64,000 nucleotides of DNA from AC-49 sp963766605 (GTDB taxonomy: Bacteria > Actinomycetota > Thermoleophilia > Solirubrobacterales > Solirubrobacteraceae): the NCBI GenBank assembly GCA_963766605.1, contig CAVYAT010000005.1:310001-374000 (forward strand). Direction: 5' to 3'. Made by a program: the position numbers and the translations under genes. The notes under the pieces were generated by a model. That model had not been told where the DNA came from, did no database searches, and saw nothing but the letters and a program-made list of their open reading frames with translations. Within the stretch, counting starts at the first letter, position 1; each line of letters opens with the position of its first letter. Below are positions 40,312 to 49,585 of this stretch, in pieces.

Positions 40312-41954
40312 AGCTCGCGCACCGCCTGCGCCGCACCGTCGAGCGGCAGGCCGCCGTCGTGGTCGGCGCGACCGCGGCGCGCCTGAGCCTCGAGGCGCCC
40401 CGAGTCCAGCGAGCGCTTGCCGAGCGTCAGGCGCAGCGGGCAGCCGACGAGCTCGGCGTCGGCGAACTTCTCGCCCGGGCTGGCGTCGCGGTCGTCGAAC
40501 AGGACGTCGAGGCCCGCGGCGATCAGCTCGTCGTGCAGCGCATCGGCCCGCTCGCGCTCGGGCGTGCCGGGCTTGCCGAGCGCGACCAGCTCGACGTCCC
40601 ACGGGGCCAGCGAACGCGGCCAGCAGATGCCCTTTTCGTCGGCGAACTGCTCGACGGCTGCCGCGGCGATCCGCGCCGGGCCGATGCCGTAGGAACCCAT
40701 GACGATCGGCTGTTCGGTGCCCGCCTCGTCGAGGTAGGTCGCCCCCAGCGGCACGCTGTAGCGGGTGCCGAGCTTGAAGATGTTGCCGATCTCGATCGCC
40801 GGCTCGATCCGCACCGGGTTGCCGTCGACGAGGTCACCCGCCTCGGCCATCCGGACGTCCAGGCGCTCGCCGCCCTCGATCATCACGCCGGCCTCGTGCT
40901 CGTCGGGACGGTTGGCGCCGGTGATCCACGGCCCCGCCTGAAGCGACGCGTCGTAGATCGCCGGGACGTCCGGAGTCGGGCCCAGGAATCCGCCCGGTCC
41001 GCGCAGCTCGTCGTCGGCGGCCGGGCGAAACGGCTCGCCGAGCGCGTTGGCGAGCTTGATGTCGTTGACGCGGTGATCGCCGCGCACGAACACGTAGACG
41101 AGCCCGCGCTTCTCGGTGACGATCGCGATCGTCTTGAGTGTCGCCGACTCGGCGACCCCCAGGTGCGCGGCGACGGCGGCGATCGTCTTCATGCCGGGCG
41201 TCGGCAGCGCCCCGCTGAGTTGCTTGGCGAGCTGGGCGGGCGGCGGCTGCGCCGTGGCGATCTCGATGTTGGCGCTGTAGCCCGGCGCGAGCACGACGTC
41301 GTTCTCGCCGGCCGCACAGGGCGCCATGAACTCGTGCGCGCCGGTCCCCCCCATCGCCCCGACATCGGACTCGCACTCGTACCAGTCGATTCCGCAGCGG
41401 TCGAAGATCTGCCCGTAGGCGGCGCGCAGGAGCTCGTAGGACGCGTCGAGGCCGGCCGTGTCGCGGTCGAACGTGTAGCCGTCCTTCATCACGAACTCGC
41501 GCGTGCGCAGGACGCCGGCCCGCGGGCGCGCCTCGTCGCGGCCCTTGAGCTGGAAGTGGTAGAGGATGAACGGCAGGTCGCGGTAGGAACGCACGACGTT
41601 GGCGACGTGGTAGGTCATCGTCTCCTCGTGCGACAGCGCGAGGATGAGCTCGGCGTCGCGGCGGTCCGACAGCTTGAAGACCTCGGGGATCTCGTAGCGA
41701 CCGCTGCGCTTCCACAGCTCGGCCGGGGTGATGAGCGGGGCGAGCATCTCCTGGGCGCCGGCGGCGTCCATCCCCTCGCGCACGATCTGGACGACCTTCT
41801 GGTGCACCCGCCAGCCGGCGGGCAGCCACGTCCACAGGCCGGCGCCGACCTGGCGCACCATGCCGGCGCGGACAAGCAGCTTGTGCGACAGCGCCTCGGC
41901 GTCGGCCGGGGCTTCGCGTTCGGTGGGCAGGAACAGGTTCGACAGCCGGGTCAC
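40293..41954 (-). CDS. proS: Prolyl-tRNA synthetase (bacterial type)
   Basis: The 553-residue class II synthetase shows motif 2/3 regions (TREFVMKDGYTFD, GIGPARIAAAAVEQ) and LSHEETMTYHVAN. It also has the INS editing domain inserted in the middle (about 225-375, with MKTIAAVAAHLGVAESATLKT and RGDHRVNDIKLANALG), which removes Ala-tRNA(Pro). The C-terminal anticodon domain ends at ELWETLP. The GTG 41954 start gives TRLSNLFLPT as expected for the family and lies seven bases after TAGGAT (41967-41962). Confidence 0.95.
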   Translation of the reverse strand: MTRLSNLFLPTEREAPADAEALSHKLLVRAGMVRQVGAGLWTWLPAGWRVHQKVVQIVREGMDAAGAQEMLAPLITPAELWKRSGRYEIPEVFKLSDRRDAELILALSHEETMTYHVANVVRSYRDLPFILYHFQLKGRDEARPRAGVLRTREFVMKDGYTFDRDTAGLDASYELLRAAYGQIFDRCGIDWYECESDVGAMGGTGAHEFMAPCAAGENDVVLAPGYSANIEIATAQPPPAQLAKQLSGALPTPGMKTIAAVAAHLGVAESATLKTIAIVTEKRGLVYVFVRGDHRVNDIKLANALGEPFRPAADDELRGPGGFLGPTPDVPAIYDASLQAGPWITGANRPDEHEAGVMIEGGERLDVRMAEAGDLVDGNPVRIEPAIEIGNIFKLGTRYSVPLGATYLDEAGTEQPIVMGSYGIGPARIAAAAVEQFADEKGICWPRSLAPWDVELVALGKPGTPERERADALHDELIAAGLDVLFDDRDASPGEKFADAELVGCPLRLTLGKRSLDSGRLEAQARRGRADHDGGLPLDGAAQAVRELWETLP

Positions 41955-41961
41955 GCCGGCG

Positions 41962-41967
41962 ATCCTA
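41962..41967 (-). promoter_or_regulatory. Putative -10 element of proS
   Basis: TAGGAT (minus strand, 41967 to 41962) is followed by seven bases and the GTG of proS, with no Shine-Dalgarno. It lies between proS and the stop of the RTX-repeat gene. Confidence 0.45.
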
Positions 41968-41970
41968 CGG

Positions 41971-44025
41971 TCAACGGCGCTTGACGTGCTCGCAGTGCTT
42001 GACCGAGTCCTGCCTGTCGACGGTCGCGGTGTCGCTCCCCGGACCACAGTCGACGATGTCGCGGCCGCGGTCGCGGGCGCTGATCGTGTCGTTGCCCGAG
42101 CCGCCGAGGATCGTGTCCTTGCCGGTCGAGCCGGTGATCGTGTCGTTGCCCGGCCCGCCCGACAGGTAGTCCTTGCCCGTGCTGCCGCTCAGCGTGTCGT
42201 TGCCGTTGCCGCCGAGCAGCCGGTCGTCGCCGGCCTGCCCGTAGAGCTTGTCGTTGCCGTCGTCGCCGTACAGCACGTCGCTCCCCAGCCCGCCGTAGAC
42301 GCAGTCGTCGCCCTTGCCGCCGTGGACGACGTCACGCCCGCCCCCGGCCATGATCTTGTCGCCGAACGCGGTGCCGGTGATCGTGTTGGCCGAGGCGGTG
42401 CCGTTGCGCGTGGTCTTGCACGGCCTGTCGACGGTCTTCGGCTGCAGCGGCGGGAGGATCCCGATCCCGGCGGTCAGCGTGACGTCGTCGTTGGCCGCGT
42501 TGGGGTCGATCGTGTCGCTGGAGCCGTGGGCGGCGATCGGATAGCTGCCCGCGGTGTTCGCGAACACCGACGCCGTGATCTTCGCGTTGTCGCCGGCGTG
42601 CAGCGTCATGATGGTGCAGGTGATGATCGTCGTCGTGACGCAGCTGCCGGTGGGCGTGAACGGGCTGGCCAGCGTCACGCCGGCGGGCGGCCTGAGCGTG
42701 ACGACGACGTGGTTGGCGTCGGTCGGCCCGTTGTTGGCCACCTGAGCGCCGACGACCGTTGCGCCGGAGATGAATATGGCCGGGAGGACGAGCTGCGCGA
42801 CGCTCATCGCGATGTCGGCGGTGCACGGGCCCGTGTGGGTGGCGGCGTCCTGGGCGCAGGTGTCCTGCGTGCTGTCGCCGTAGCCGTCGTGGTCGGCGTC
42901 GGGCTCGATGTCGACGTTGCCGGTGATCGCGCCGCTGCTGGGCGCCGGGGCGGAGAGGACGACCGTGTCGGGGTCCGTGCCCACCCCCGTGGCCTGGCGC
43001 AGCGTCGACGCGAAGTTCGTGTCGACGAGCAGGCCTGTCCCCTGCCAGCCGATCAGGTCGCCGGCCGCCACGGGGGCGCGCGCGTCGAAGGTCCCGGCCG
43101 AGCTTCCGATGAACGAGTCGATCGCGGTCAACGCGCCGCTGGGCGCCGGCGACAGCGGGCCGGTGGTCGCACTGGTGAACCCCGCCGCCGCCGTCACCGC
43201 GCGCACTCCCGGCGGGACCCCGGGGCTTGAGGTGATGATCCGGTAGCGAGTGATGACGCCGGGAGTCGGGGCTTGCAGATCGGTCTGCGCCCACAGGCAC
43301 GGGCTCCCGCAGCCCAAGCCCGCGGAGTGCGCGGGATCGACCGGGAACTGTGCGCGCCCGACGGTCCTCGCACCGCACGGCGCCACGTGGTCGTGGGTGT
43401 CGTGGGGGCACGCGTCCTGCGTCTCGTCCCCGAACCCGTCGCCGTCGGCGTCAATCTCGATGTTGGCCGACACGAGCAGGACGGTGCTGTCGGACGCGCT
43501 CGGGGTCTGCGTGAACGTCGAGCCGAGCGCGGTGTCCGGGGCCGGGTCGTACCTCGATGTCGTGGCGCCGGACGTCGGGGGCCCCGACATCCCCGGCCCG
43601 ATCGTCAAGTTCGGACCGCTCGGATCGCCGAGCTCGAGCGCGATCACGTCGCCCTTGGCGATCCGGACGTTGGCCGGGAACGTCTGCACCCCCGCGGCGG
43701 TGACGGTGACGCGAGCGCTCGCGCCGACAACCGTGTAGTTGCCGGCCGCGGGGCGCAGCACGACCAAGCGCATCTCGGCCGGGAGCCCGGGTTGAGCCGG
43801 GTGCCCGATTTCTGCGTGCTCGCTCCATGAGGTGATGACACCGTTGGCCGCGGCCGTCGCGGGGGCCACGGTCGGCACGTAGAGGCAGCGCTGATGGGTG
43901 CAGCCGAGCTGAATCGCCGGATCCGGATGCTGCGTGACGTCGTTGCCGATCGTCACCGCCGCTTGGGCGCTGCTCGCCAGGACAAGGGACAGGCCGACGG
44001 CGAGCTTGAGCGTCCGTGCGAGCAT
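41971..44025 (-). CDS. Secreted protein with duplicated domains, DUF11-like domain and RTX calcium repeats
   Basis: The 684-residue secreted protein has a signal peptide (1-22). Two related domains of about 190 residues follow, each ending in a thrombospondin-3-like calcium motif (DADGDGFGDETQDACP and DADHDGYGDSTQDTCA). A DUF11-like beta domain (about 405-520) comes next, then about eight RTX nonapeptides of GGxGxDxxx type (GGKGDDCVY, GGLGSDVLY, GGNGNDTLS and others), ending in a basic tail. RTX repeats fold on calcium outside the cell. No enzyme domain is visible, so adhesion or matrix function is likely. TACCCT lies six bases before the ATG. Confidence 0.85.
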   Translation of the reverse strand: MLARTLKLAVGLSLVLASSAQAAVTIGNDVTQHPDPAIQLGCTHQRCLYVPTVAPATAAANGVITSWSEHAEIGHPAQPGLPAEMRLVVLRPAAGNYTVVGASARVTVTAAGVQTFPANVRIAKGDVIALELGDPSGPNLTIGPGMSGPPTSGATTSRYDPAPDTALGSTFTQTPSASDSTVLLVSANIEIDADGDGFGDETQDACPHDTHDHVAPCGARTVGRAQFPVDPAHSAGLGCGSPCLWAQTDLQAPTPGVITRYRIITSSPGVPPGVRAVTAAAGFTSATTGPLSPAPSGALTAIDSFIGSSAGTFDARAPVAAGDLIGWQGTGLLVDTNFASTLRQATGVGTDPDTVVLSAPAPSSGAITGNVDIEPDADHDGYGDSTQDTCAQDAATHTGPCTADIAMSVAQLVLPAIFISGATVVGAQVANNGPTDANHVVVTLRPPAGVTLASPFTPTGSCVTTTIITCTIMTLHAGDNAKITASVFANTAGSYPIAAHGSSDTIDPNAANDDVTLTAGIGILPPLQPKTVDRPCKTTRNGTASANTITGTAFGDKIMAGGGRDVVHGGKGDDCVYGGLGSDVLYGDDGNDKLYGQAGDDRLLGGNGNDTLSGSTGKDYLSGGPGNDTITGSTGKDTILGGSGNDTISARDRGRDIVDCGPGSDTATVDRQDSVKHCEHVKRR

Positions 44026-44097
44026 CGAGGAAGGGTACGTGCTTCAGCGGTGGGTATGTTTCGGAGACCACCCGATTTCCGCGAAAGGATTGCCTCT

Positions 44098-44703
<606 letters not shown>

Positions 44704-44715
44704 GCCGCGACGCGA

Positions 44716-46041
44716 TCACCCGACGATCTCGCTGACCCGGATCCGGCCGGCGGTCGCCGTCCAGGCAAGCACGGCGTAGCCGCCGGCGGTCGCGAGGTCG
44801 CGGTCGTAGTTGAAGTCCTCTCCGTAGATCGTCGGACCCGCGCCGGAGGGCGCGGGTGCCGGCGCGAACACGCCGCCCGCCTCCAGCGCCACGTGCCAGC
44901 GCTCGTTCGGGTCCTGCCACGCGGCGATCGCACCGCGGCCGAGCGGGCGGACGGCCGGGTGGTAACCCGCACCGGCGTAGACGGGTTTGCGCGGAGGCGT
45001 CCTCGTCGCGCTCGGCGCGGCTATGACGGACCAGATCGGGGCGGTGCGGGTGAACGCCTCCGGGCCGAGCTTGTTCTGGTACAGCAGCACGCTGCCCCCC
45101 GAACCGTCGATCGCGACGACCGGTTGAAGGCCGCGGCTGGGCATGTCGACGAACGCCGGCAGCAACGGGCCGAACACGTTGGCCGGGCCGGTCGTCGACA
45201 ACAGCCCGGGGACGCCGAGCGCCCCGGCGTCGCCGCCGGTGTGGACGGCGATCAGCCCGGCGACGAGCGTGGTGCGGTTGGCGGCAACGGTCTCGATGTT
45301 CGTGTCCGCGGAAACCGCCGGCGCGAGCGTCCTCCAGCCGGCGCCCGGCCGGAACACGGCGATCCCCGTCGGGTGATCGAACGTGTGGGGCGCCGGGGGC
45401 GTCGTATCCAGGCAGCAGACGGCGAGCGTGCCGTCGGGGTTGGCACGGACCGAATCGTGGTCGAACCGGCCGGTGTCGAGCCTCGCGACCGCGCCAGGCG
45501 TGCCGGCCTCGGAGATCCGCAGCGCCCAGATCACGTTGCGGCTGTCGAACGCGACGACGACCGAGCCGTCGCGCTGGACCGCGAGTCGCGCGTCGTCGTT
45601 GCCGCCCGGCGCCGTGGCGATGATCAGGCGGCGTGGCGCCGCGAAGCGGTGGTGCGGCTTGCGCTGCGAGAACGTCAGGATGTTCGTGTGCTGCGATCCA
45701 GCGGTCCACACGACCGTCGCGGTGCCGTCGGCGGCGACCGCGACGTTCGGGCGCAGTCCCCGGCCCAGCGTCTGCGCGGCCTCGAAGTGCCCTGGCCGGT
45801 CGGCGACGACGACGCGCACATGCTCGGCGGCATCGACCCACGCGGCGACCGCCTCCCCGTGGGCGTTGACCGCGGCCCGGGGCGCGGTTTCGGTGGGCCA
45901 GCAGTCGCGCGGATGGGCAGTGTGGGTGTGCACGCATGACGCCTGCAGCGCCGAGTACGTGTGAGGAGTCGACCAGGTCATCGCGCCCGCGCCGGCGGGT
46001 GCCGCGAGGGCGAGCACGACGGTCAGCAGCGCGGTGCGCAC
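44716..46041 (-). CDS. Secreted propeller-like protein, function unknown
   Basis: The 441-residue protein has a signal peptide (1-20, MRTALLTVVLALAAPAGAGA). Repeated blade-like units of the form NVAVAADGTATVVWTAG, ARLAVQRDGSVVVAFDS, QPVVAIDGSGGSVLLYQ and HPAVRPLGRGAIAAWQD suggest a six- or seven-bladed beta-propeller. Two Cys in the early part (ASCVHTHTAHPRDC) may form a disulfide. No catalytic residues can be assigned. GTG 46041 starts the signal peptide and is preceded by an AGGGGG run. Confidence 0.7.
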   Translation of the reverse strand: MRTALLTVVLALAAPAGAGAMTWSTPHTYSALQASCVHTHTAHPRDCWPTETAPRAAVNAHGEAVAAWVDAAEHVRVVVADRPGHFEAAQTLGRGLRPNVAVAADGTATVVWTAGSQHTNILTFSQRKPHHRFAAPRRLIIATAPGGNDDARLAVQRDGSVVVAFDSRNVIWALRISEAGTPGAVARLDTGRFDHDSVRANPDGTLAVCCLDTTPPAPHTFDHPTGIAVFRPGAGWRTLAPAVSADTNIETVAANRTTLVAGLIAVHTGGDAGALGVPGLLSTTGPANVFGPLLPAFVDMPSRGLQPVVAIDGSGGSVLLYQNKLGPEAFTRTAPIWSVIAAPSATRTPPRKPVYAGAGYHPAVRPLGRGAIAAWQDPNERWHVALEAGGVFAPAPAPSGAGPTIYGEDFNYDRDLATAGGYAVLAWTATAGRIRVSEIVG

Positions 46042-46076
46042 CCCCCTGGAACGAACGAGCGGACCGAAGGTGACGC

Positions 46077-47300
46077 TCAGGCGCGAGTGAAGCGGCGGCC
46101 GTCGACCGGGGATTCGGTCTCGTCGAGCGCGGCCTGCTTCTCGAGCGCGGCGATGCGCTCGGGTGTCATCGCGGTCTCGTCCTCGTTGGCGGCCAGCCAC
46201 GCGGCGGCCTCGGCGCGCTTGGCGTCGTCGACGACGACCTTCTTGCCGGCCGCGTAGTAGCGGTCGATCTCGGCGAACAGCTCGTCGACGAGGTTCTCGG
46301 TCGCGACCTTCTTGAGCGGCTCACCGCGCGAGAAGATCATCGCGCTGTCCTTGGCCCCGGTGATCCCGAAGTCGGCGTGGCGCGCCTCGCCGATGCCGTT
46401 GACCGCGCAGCCGAGGATCGAGACCTCGATCGGGTCCTCGTAGGCCTCCAGGCGGCGCTCGACCTCGGTGACGACCGTGTCCATGTCGAACTGGAGGCGC
46501 CCGCAAGTCGGGCAGGCGATCAGCACCGGGCCGCGCTCGCGCAGCTTCAGCGCCTTGAGGATCTCCCACGCGACCTTGACCTCCTCCTCGGCGTGGAACG
46601 TCGACAGGCTGATGCGGATCGTGTCGCCGATGCCGTCAGCCAGCAGTGTGCCGAGCCCGACGGCGCTCTTCAGCGAGCCGGTCCACTTCGTGCCGGCCTC
46701 GGTGATCCCTAGGTGCAGCGGGTGGTCGATCTTGGCGGCCAGCAGCCGGTTGGACGCGATCGTGTTGGGCACCGAGGTCGACTTCATCGAGATCTTGAAG
46801 TCGTAGAAGTCGAGGCGGTGCATGAGCTCCACCCAGTCGGTCGCCGCCGTCACGAGCGCGCCGATCGGGTCGGTGAACTCGAGCTCGCGCAGGTGGGCGG
46901 GCAGCGAGCCCGAGTTGACGCCGATCCGCAGCGGCACGCTCGCCGCCCGCGCCGCGTCGATGACCTCGCCGGTCTTCTCGGGGCCGCCGATGTTGCCGGG
47001 GTTGATGCGCACGCAGTGGGCACCGGCCTCGATCGCCTTGAGCGCCAGCGTGTGGTTGAAGTGGATGTCGGCGATCACCGGGATCGGTGAGTCCGTCACG
47101 ATCGTCCGCAGCGCATCGACGTCCCGGTCCCTGGGCACGGCGACGCGCACGATGTCGGCTCCGGCGTCCGCGACGCGACGAATCTGATCCATCGTCGCCG
47201 ACAGGTTCGCCGTCTCGGTCTTGGTCATCGTCTGAACCGCAACCGGCGCGCCGCCCCCGATGAGGACGCCGCCGACGTTGACCTGGCGGGTCGAGGGCAT
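46077..47300 (-). CDS. ispG: 4-hydroxy-3-methylbut-2-enyl diphosphate synthase
   Basis: This 407-residue [4Fe-4S] enzyme of the MEP isoprenoid pathway converts MEcPP to HMBPP. The N-terminal TIM barrel shows VQTMTKTETA, ADIHFNHTLAL and CVRINPGNIG. The C-terminal cluster-binding region has CPTCGR and GCAVNGIGEA with the ligand cysteines and Glu. A roughly 40-residue tail rich in Ala/Glu follows the usual end. The ATG lies six bases after TACAAT. It acts two steps after Dxr-family entry to the same pathway, encoded 2.3 kb away. Confidence 0.95.
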   Translation of the reverse strand: MPSTRQVNVGGVLIGGGAPVAVQTMTKTETANLSATMDQIRRVADAGADIVRVAVPRDRDVDALRTIVTDSPIPVIADIHFNHTLALKAIEAGAHCVRINPGNIGGPEKTGEVIDAARAASVPLRIGVNSGSLPAHLRELEFTDPIGALVTAATDWVELMHRLDFYDFKISMKSTSVPNTIASNRLLAAKIDHPLHLGITEAGTKWTGSLKSAVGLGTLLADGIGDTIRISLSTFHAEEEVKVAWEILKALKLRERGPVLIACPTCGRLQFDMDTVVTEVERRLEAYEDPIEVSILGCAVNGIGEARHADFGITGAKDSAMIFSRGEPLKKVATENLVDELFAEIDRYYAAGKKVVVDDAKRAEAAAWLAANEDETAMTPERIAALEKQAALDETESPVDGRRFTRA

Positions 47301-47306
47301 AGCCGG

Positions 47307-47316
47307 ATTGTAGGGT
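47307..47316. promoter_or_regulatory. Divergent overlapping -10 elements (ispG / hydroxy-acid oxidase)
   Basis: ATTGTAGGGT gives TACAAT on the minus strand (47312-47307), six bases before the ispG ATG at 47300, and TAGGGT on the plus strand (47311-47316), eight bases before the GTG at 47325. Only 24 bases separate the genes. The same ten bases occur at 1688-1697 in the same arrangement. Confidence 0.5.
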
Positions 47317-47324
47317 CCGCACCC

Positions 47325-48395
47325 GTGGACCCGCTGAACATCGCCGACTACGAGCGCCTGGCCGCTGAGACGCTCGACCCTGGCCCTCTGGCCTACTACG
47401 CCGGCGGCGCGGCCGACGAGCACACGCTGCGCGCCAACGTCGCCGCGTGGTCGGACTATCAGCTGTGCCCGCGGGTGCTCGTCGACGTCTCGCAGATCGA
47501 CACCCGCACAACGGTGCTGGGCACGGAGATCGCCATGCCCGTGATCGTCGCCCCGATCGCCTTGCAGAAGATGTGCCACGCCGACGGCGAGGCCGCGATG
47601 GCTCGCGGCGCTGGGGCGGCCGGGACGATCATGACGCTGTCGACGATCGCCACGGCGACGCCGCGCGAGGTCGCGCAGGCCGCGCCAGGCTCCCCGCGCT
47701 GGTTTCAGGTCTACGTCTTCCGCGACCGTGGCGTGACCCGGGCCCTGATCGACGAGGCGGTCGACTGCGGCTTCGAGGCGCTCGTGGTGACCGTCGACGC
47801 CCCGGTCCCCGGCCACCGCGAACGCGACATGCGCATCGGCTTCACCGTCCCCGAGGGCGTTGACGTTCCGGCGGTCAGCGCCGCTCACGGGAGAATGAGC
47901 TCCGCCACCGATCCGATCGACGCCGCCGCGATCCTCGGCCTGATCGACCCGGCGCTCACGTGGCGCGACGTCGAGGCGCTGGTGGCCGACTGGCCGCTGC
48001 CGGTCCTGATCAAGGGCATCCAGACCGCAGCCGACGCAAAGCTCGCGGCCGACATCGGCGTGGCCGGAATCGTCGTCTCCAACCACGGCGGCCGCCAGCT
48101 CGACACCGTCGCCCCGACGGCGAGGATGCTGCCTCGGATCGTCGAGGCGGTCGGCGATCGCACCGAGGTCCTGGTCGACGGCGGCATCCGCCGCGGCTCA
48201 GACATCGCGACGGCGCTCGCGCTCGGGGCTCGCGCCGTGCTGGTCGGCCGCCCTGCCCTGTACGGGCTGGCGGTCGACGGCGAGACCGGCGTCACCCGTG
48301 TTCTGAAGCTTCTGCGCACCGAGCTGCGCACGGCGATGACGCTGCTCGGGACGCCGGCGATCGCCGACATCTCACCCGAGCACGTCAGCGGTTGA
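47325..48395 (+). CDS. FMN-dependent alpha-hydroxy-acid oxidase/dehydrogenase
   Basis: The 356-residue TIM-barrel flavoprotein belongs to the LldD/glycolate oxidase family. Visible features are YYAGGAADEHTLR near the start, VAPIALQKMCHADGE, the catalytic His in VVSNHGGRQLD, FMN phosphate segment VLVDGGIRRGSDIATALALGA and VGRPALYGLA. It oxidises a 2-hydroxy acid such as lactate or glycolate to the 2-keto acid. Whether the electron acceptor is oxygen or a quinone is not visible. Its 3' end overlaps rseP by 11 bases, convergently. Confidence 0.9.
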   Translation: MDPLNIADYERLAAETLDPGPLAYYAGGAADEHTLRANVAAWSDYQLCPRVLVDVSQIDTRTTVLGTEIAMPVIVAPIALQKMCHADGEAAMARGAGAAGTIMTLSTIATATPREVAQAAPGSPRWFQVYVFRDRGVTRALIDEAVDCGFEALVVTVDAPVPGHRERDMRIGFTVPEGVDVPAVSAAHGRMSSATDPIDAAAILGLIDPALTWRDVEALVADWPLPVLIKGIQTAADAKLAADIGVAGIVVSNHGGRQLDTVAPTARMLPRIVEAVGDRTEVLVDGGIRRGSDIATALALGARAVLVGRPALYGLAVDGETGVTRVLKLLRTELRTAMTLLGTPAIADISPEHVSG

Positions 48396-49555
48396 CGCCG
48401 AAGCCCGCGCCCGTCAGCTGACCGATGTCGTTGCTCAGCCCGACGATGAACAGGAACGCGATCAGCACGAACCCGACGGCGCTCGCGCGCTCGATGACCT
48501 TGAACGGGACCGGCCGGCCACGGACCTTCTCGGCCACCGCCCACGCGATGTGGCCGCCGTCGAGCGGCAGGAACGGGAACAGGTTCACGATCGCCAGCGA
48601 CAGCGAGATCAGCGCCAGGATCTGCAGTCCGACGACGACGCCGTTGACCTTCAGCTCCTGCTGCGTCGTCGCGTAGGCGGCGACGATGCCGTGGACCTGC
48701 TTGCGGTCCTTGGACGACACGAAGATCCCGCCGATCCGCGATACGGTCGCCTTCGTCACCGCCCAGCCGTCCGACAGCGTCATGCTCGCCGCGCGGCCCG
48801 GCCCGATCGCCTCGTTGCGGACCCCGAAGCCGAAGCCGAGCCGCATCTTGTGCGGCTCGGTCGTCGTGTCGAACCGCGGATAGATGGTGAGCGTCTTGAC
48901 GGTGCTCGAGCGCGCGACCGGCTCGCCCTGGAAGCTCGTCGTGCCGCTCGAGGGGCGCAGCACCGTGACGCGCACCGGCGTCGTCGCGCGGCAGCCCTGC
49001 ACGGGGCGCCCGGCGCAGCGGTGGCGGCCGATCTCGGCAGCGAGTGCCGTGGCGGCGCGGGCGGCCTGCGCCTCGGTCTGCCCGGGGCGGTAGCCGGCGA
49101 CGCCGTCGATCTTCAGGATCCGGTCGCCCGCGCGCAGCGAGTGTGCGGCCGGCGACCCCTTGAGCGTCGAGCCGACGCCGACGACGTCGCTCTGCAGCCC
49201 CTGGCTCCACAGGATCGCGAAGATGAGCACGAAGAAGATCAGCGAGGTTGACCGCCGGGCCCGCCGCGATGACGAAGATCCGCTTCCATGCCGGCTGGCG
49301 CAGGAACGCCCGGTGCGCAACATCCGGGTGCAGTTCCTCGTAGGGGTTCATGCCGGTGATCTTCACGAAGCCCCCGAGCGGGATGACCCCGATGCGGTAC
49401 TCGGTCTCGCCGATCGTCTTGCTCACGATCGGCTTGCCGAAGAACAGCGAGAAGCGCTCGACCCGCATGCCGACGGCCTTGGCGGCACCGAAGTGGCCGG
49501 CCTCGTGAAGGATGATGAGCAGCGCGAAGCCGACGAACGCGAAGACGAAACTCAC
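48385..49555 (-). pseudogene. rseP: RseP-like site-2 metalloprotease, split by a +1 frameshift
   Basis: Two frames together make one intramembrane protease. The first (from GTG 49555) has the zinc site HEAGH (residues 18-22), IPLGGFVKITGMNPYEE and FVIAAGPAVNL. After CTC at about 49244 the match moves to another frame, which reads LIFFVLIFAILW, a PDZ-type domain and the third motif NLFPFLPLDGGH, ending at 48385. One extra base (G near 49243, CTC-G-CTG) explains the shift; the total 1171 bases is 3x390+1. The protease would release regulators from the membrane. It is either a real frameshift or a sequencing error; without repair the protein ends in unrelated residues. TAGCCT lies eight bases before the start. 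Confidence 0.85.
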
Positions 49556-49585
49556 GCGGTTCAGGCTACGGCACGCGCCCGCCGT

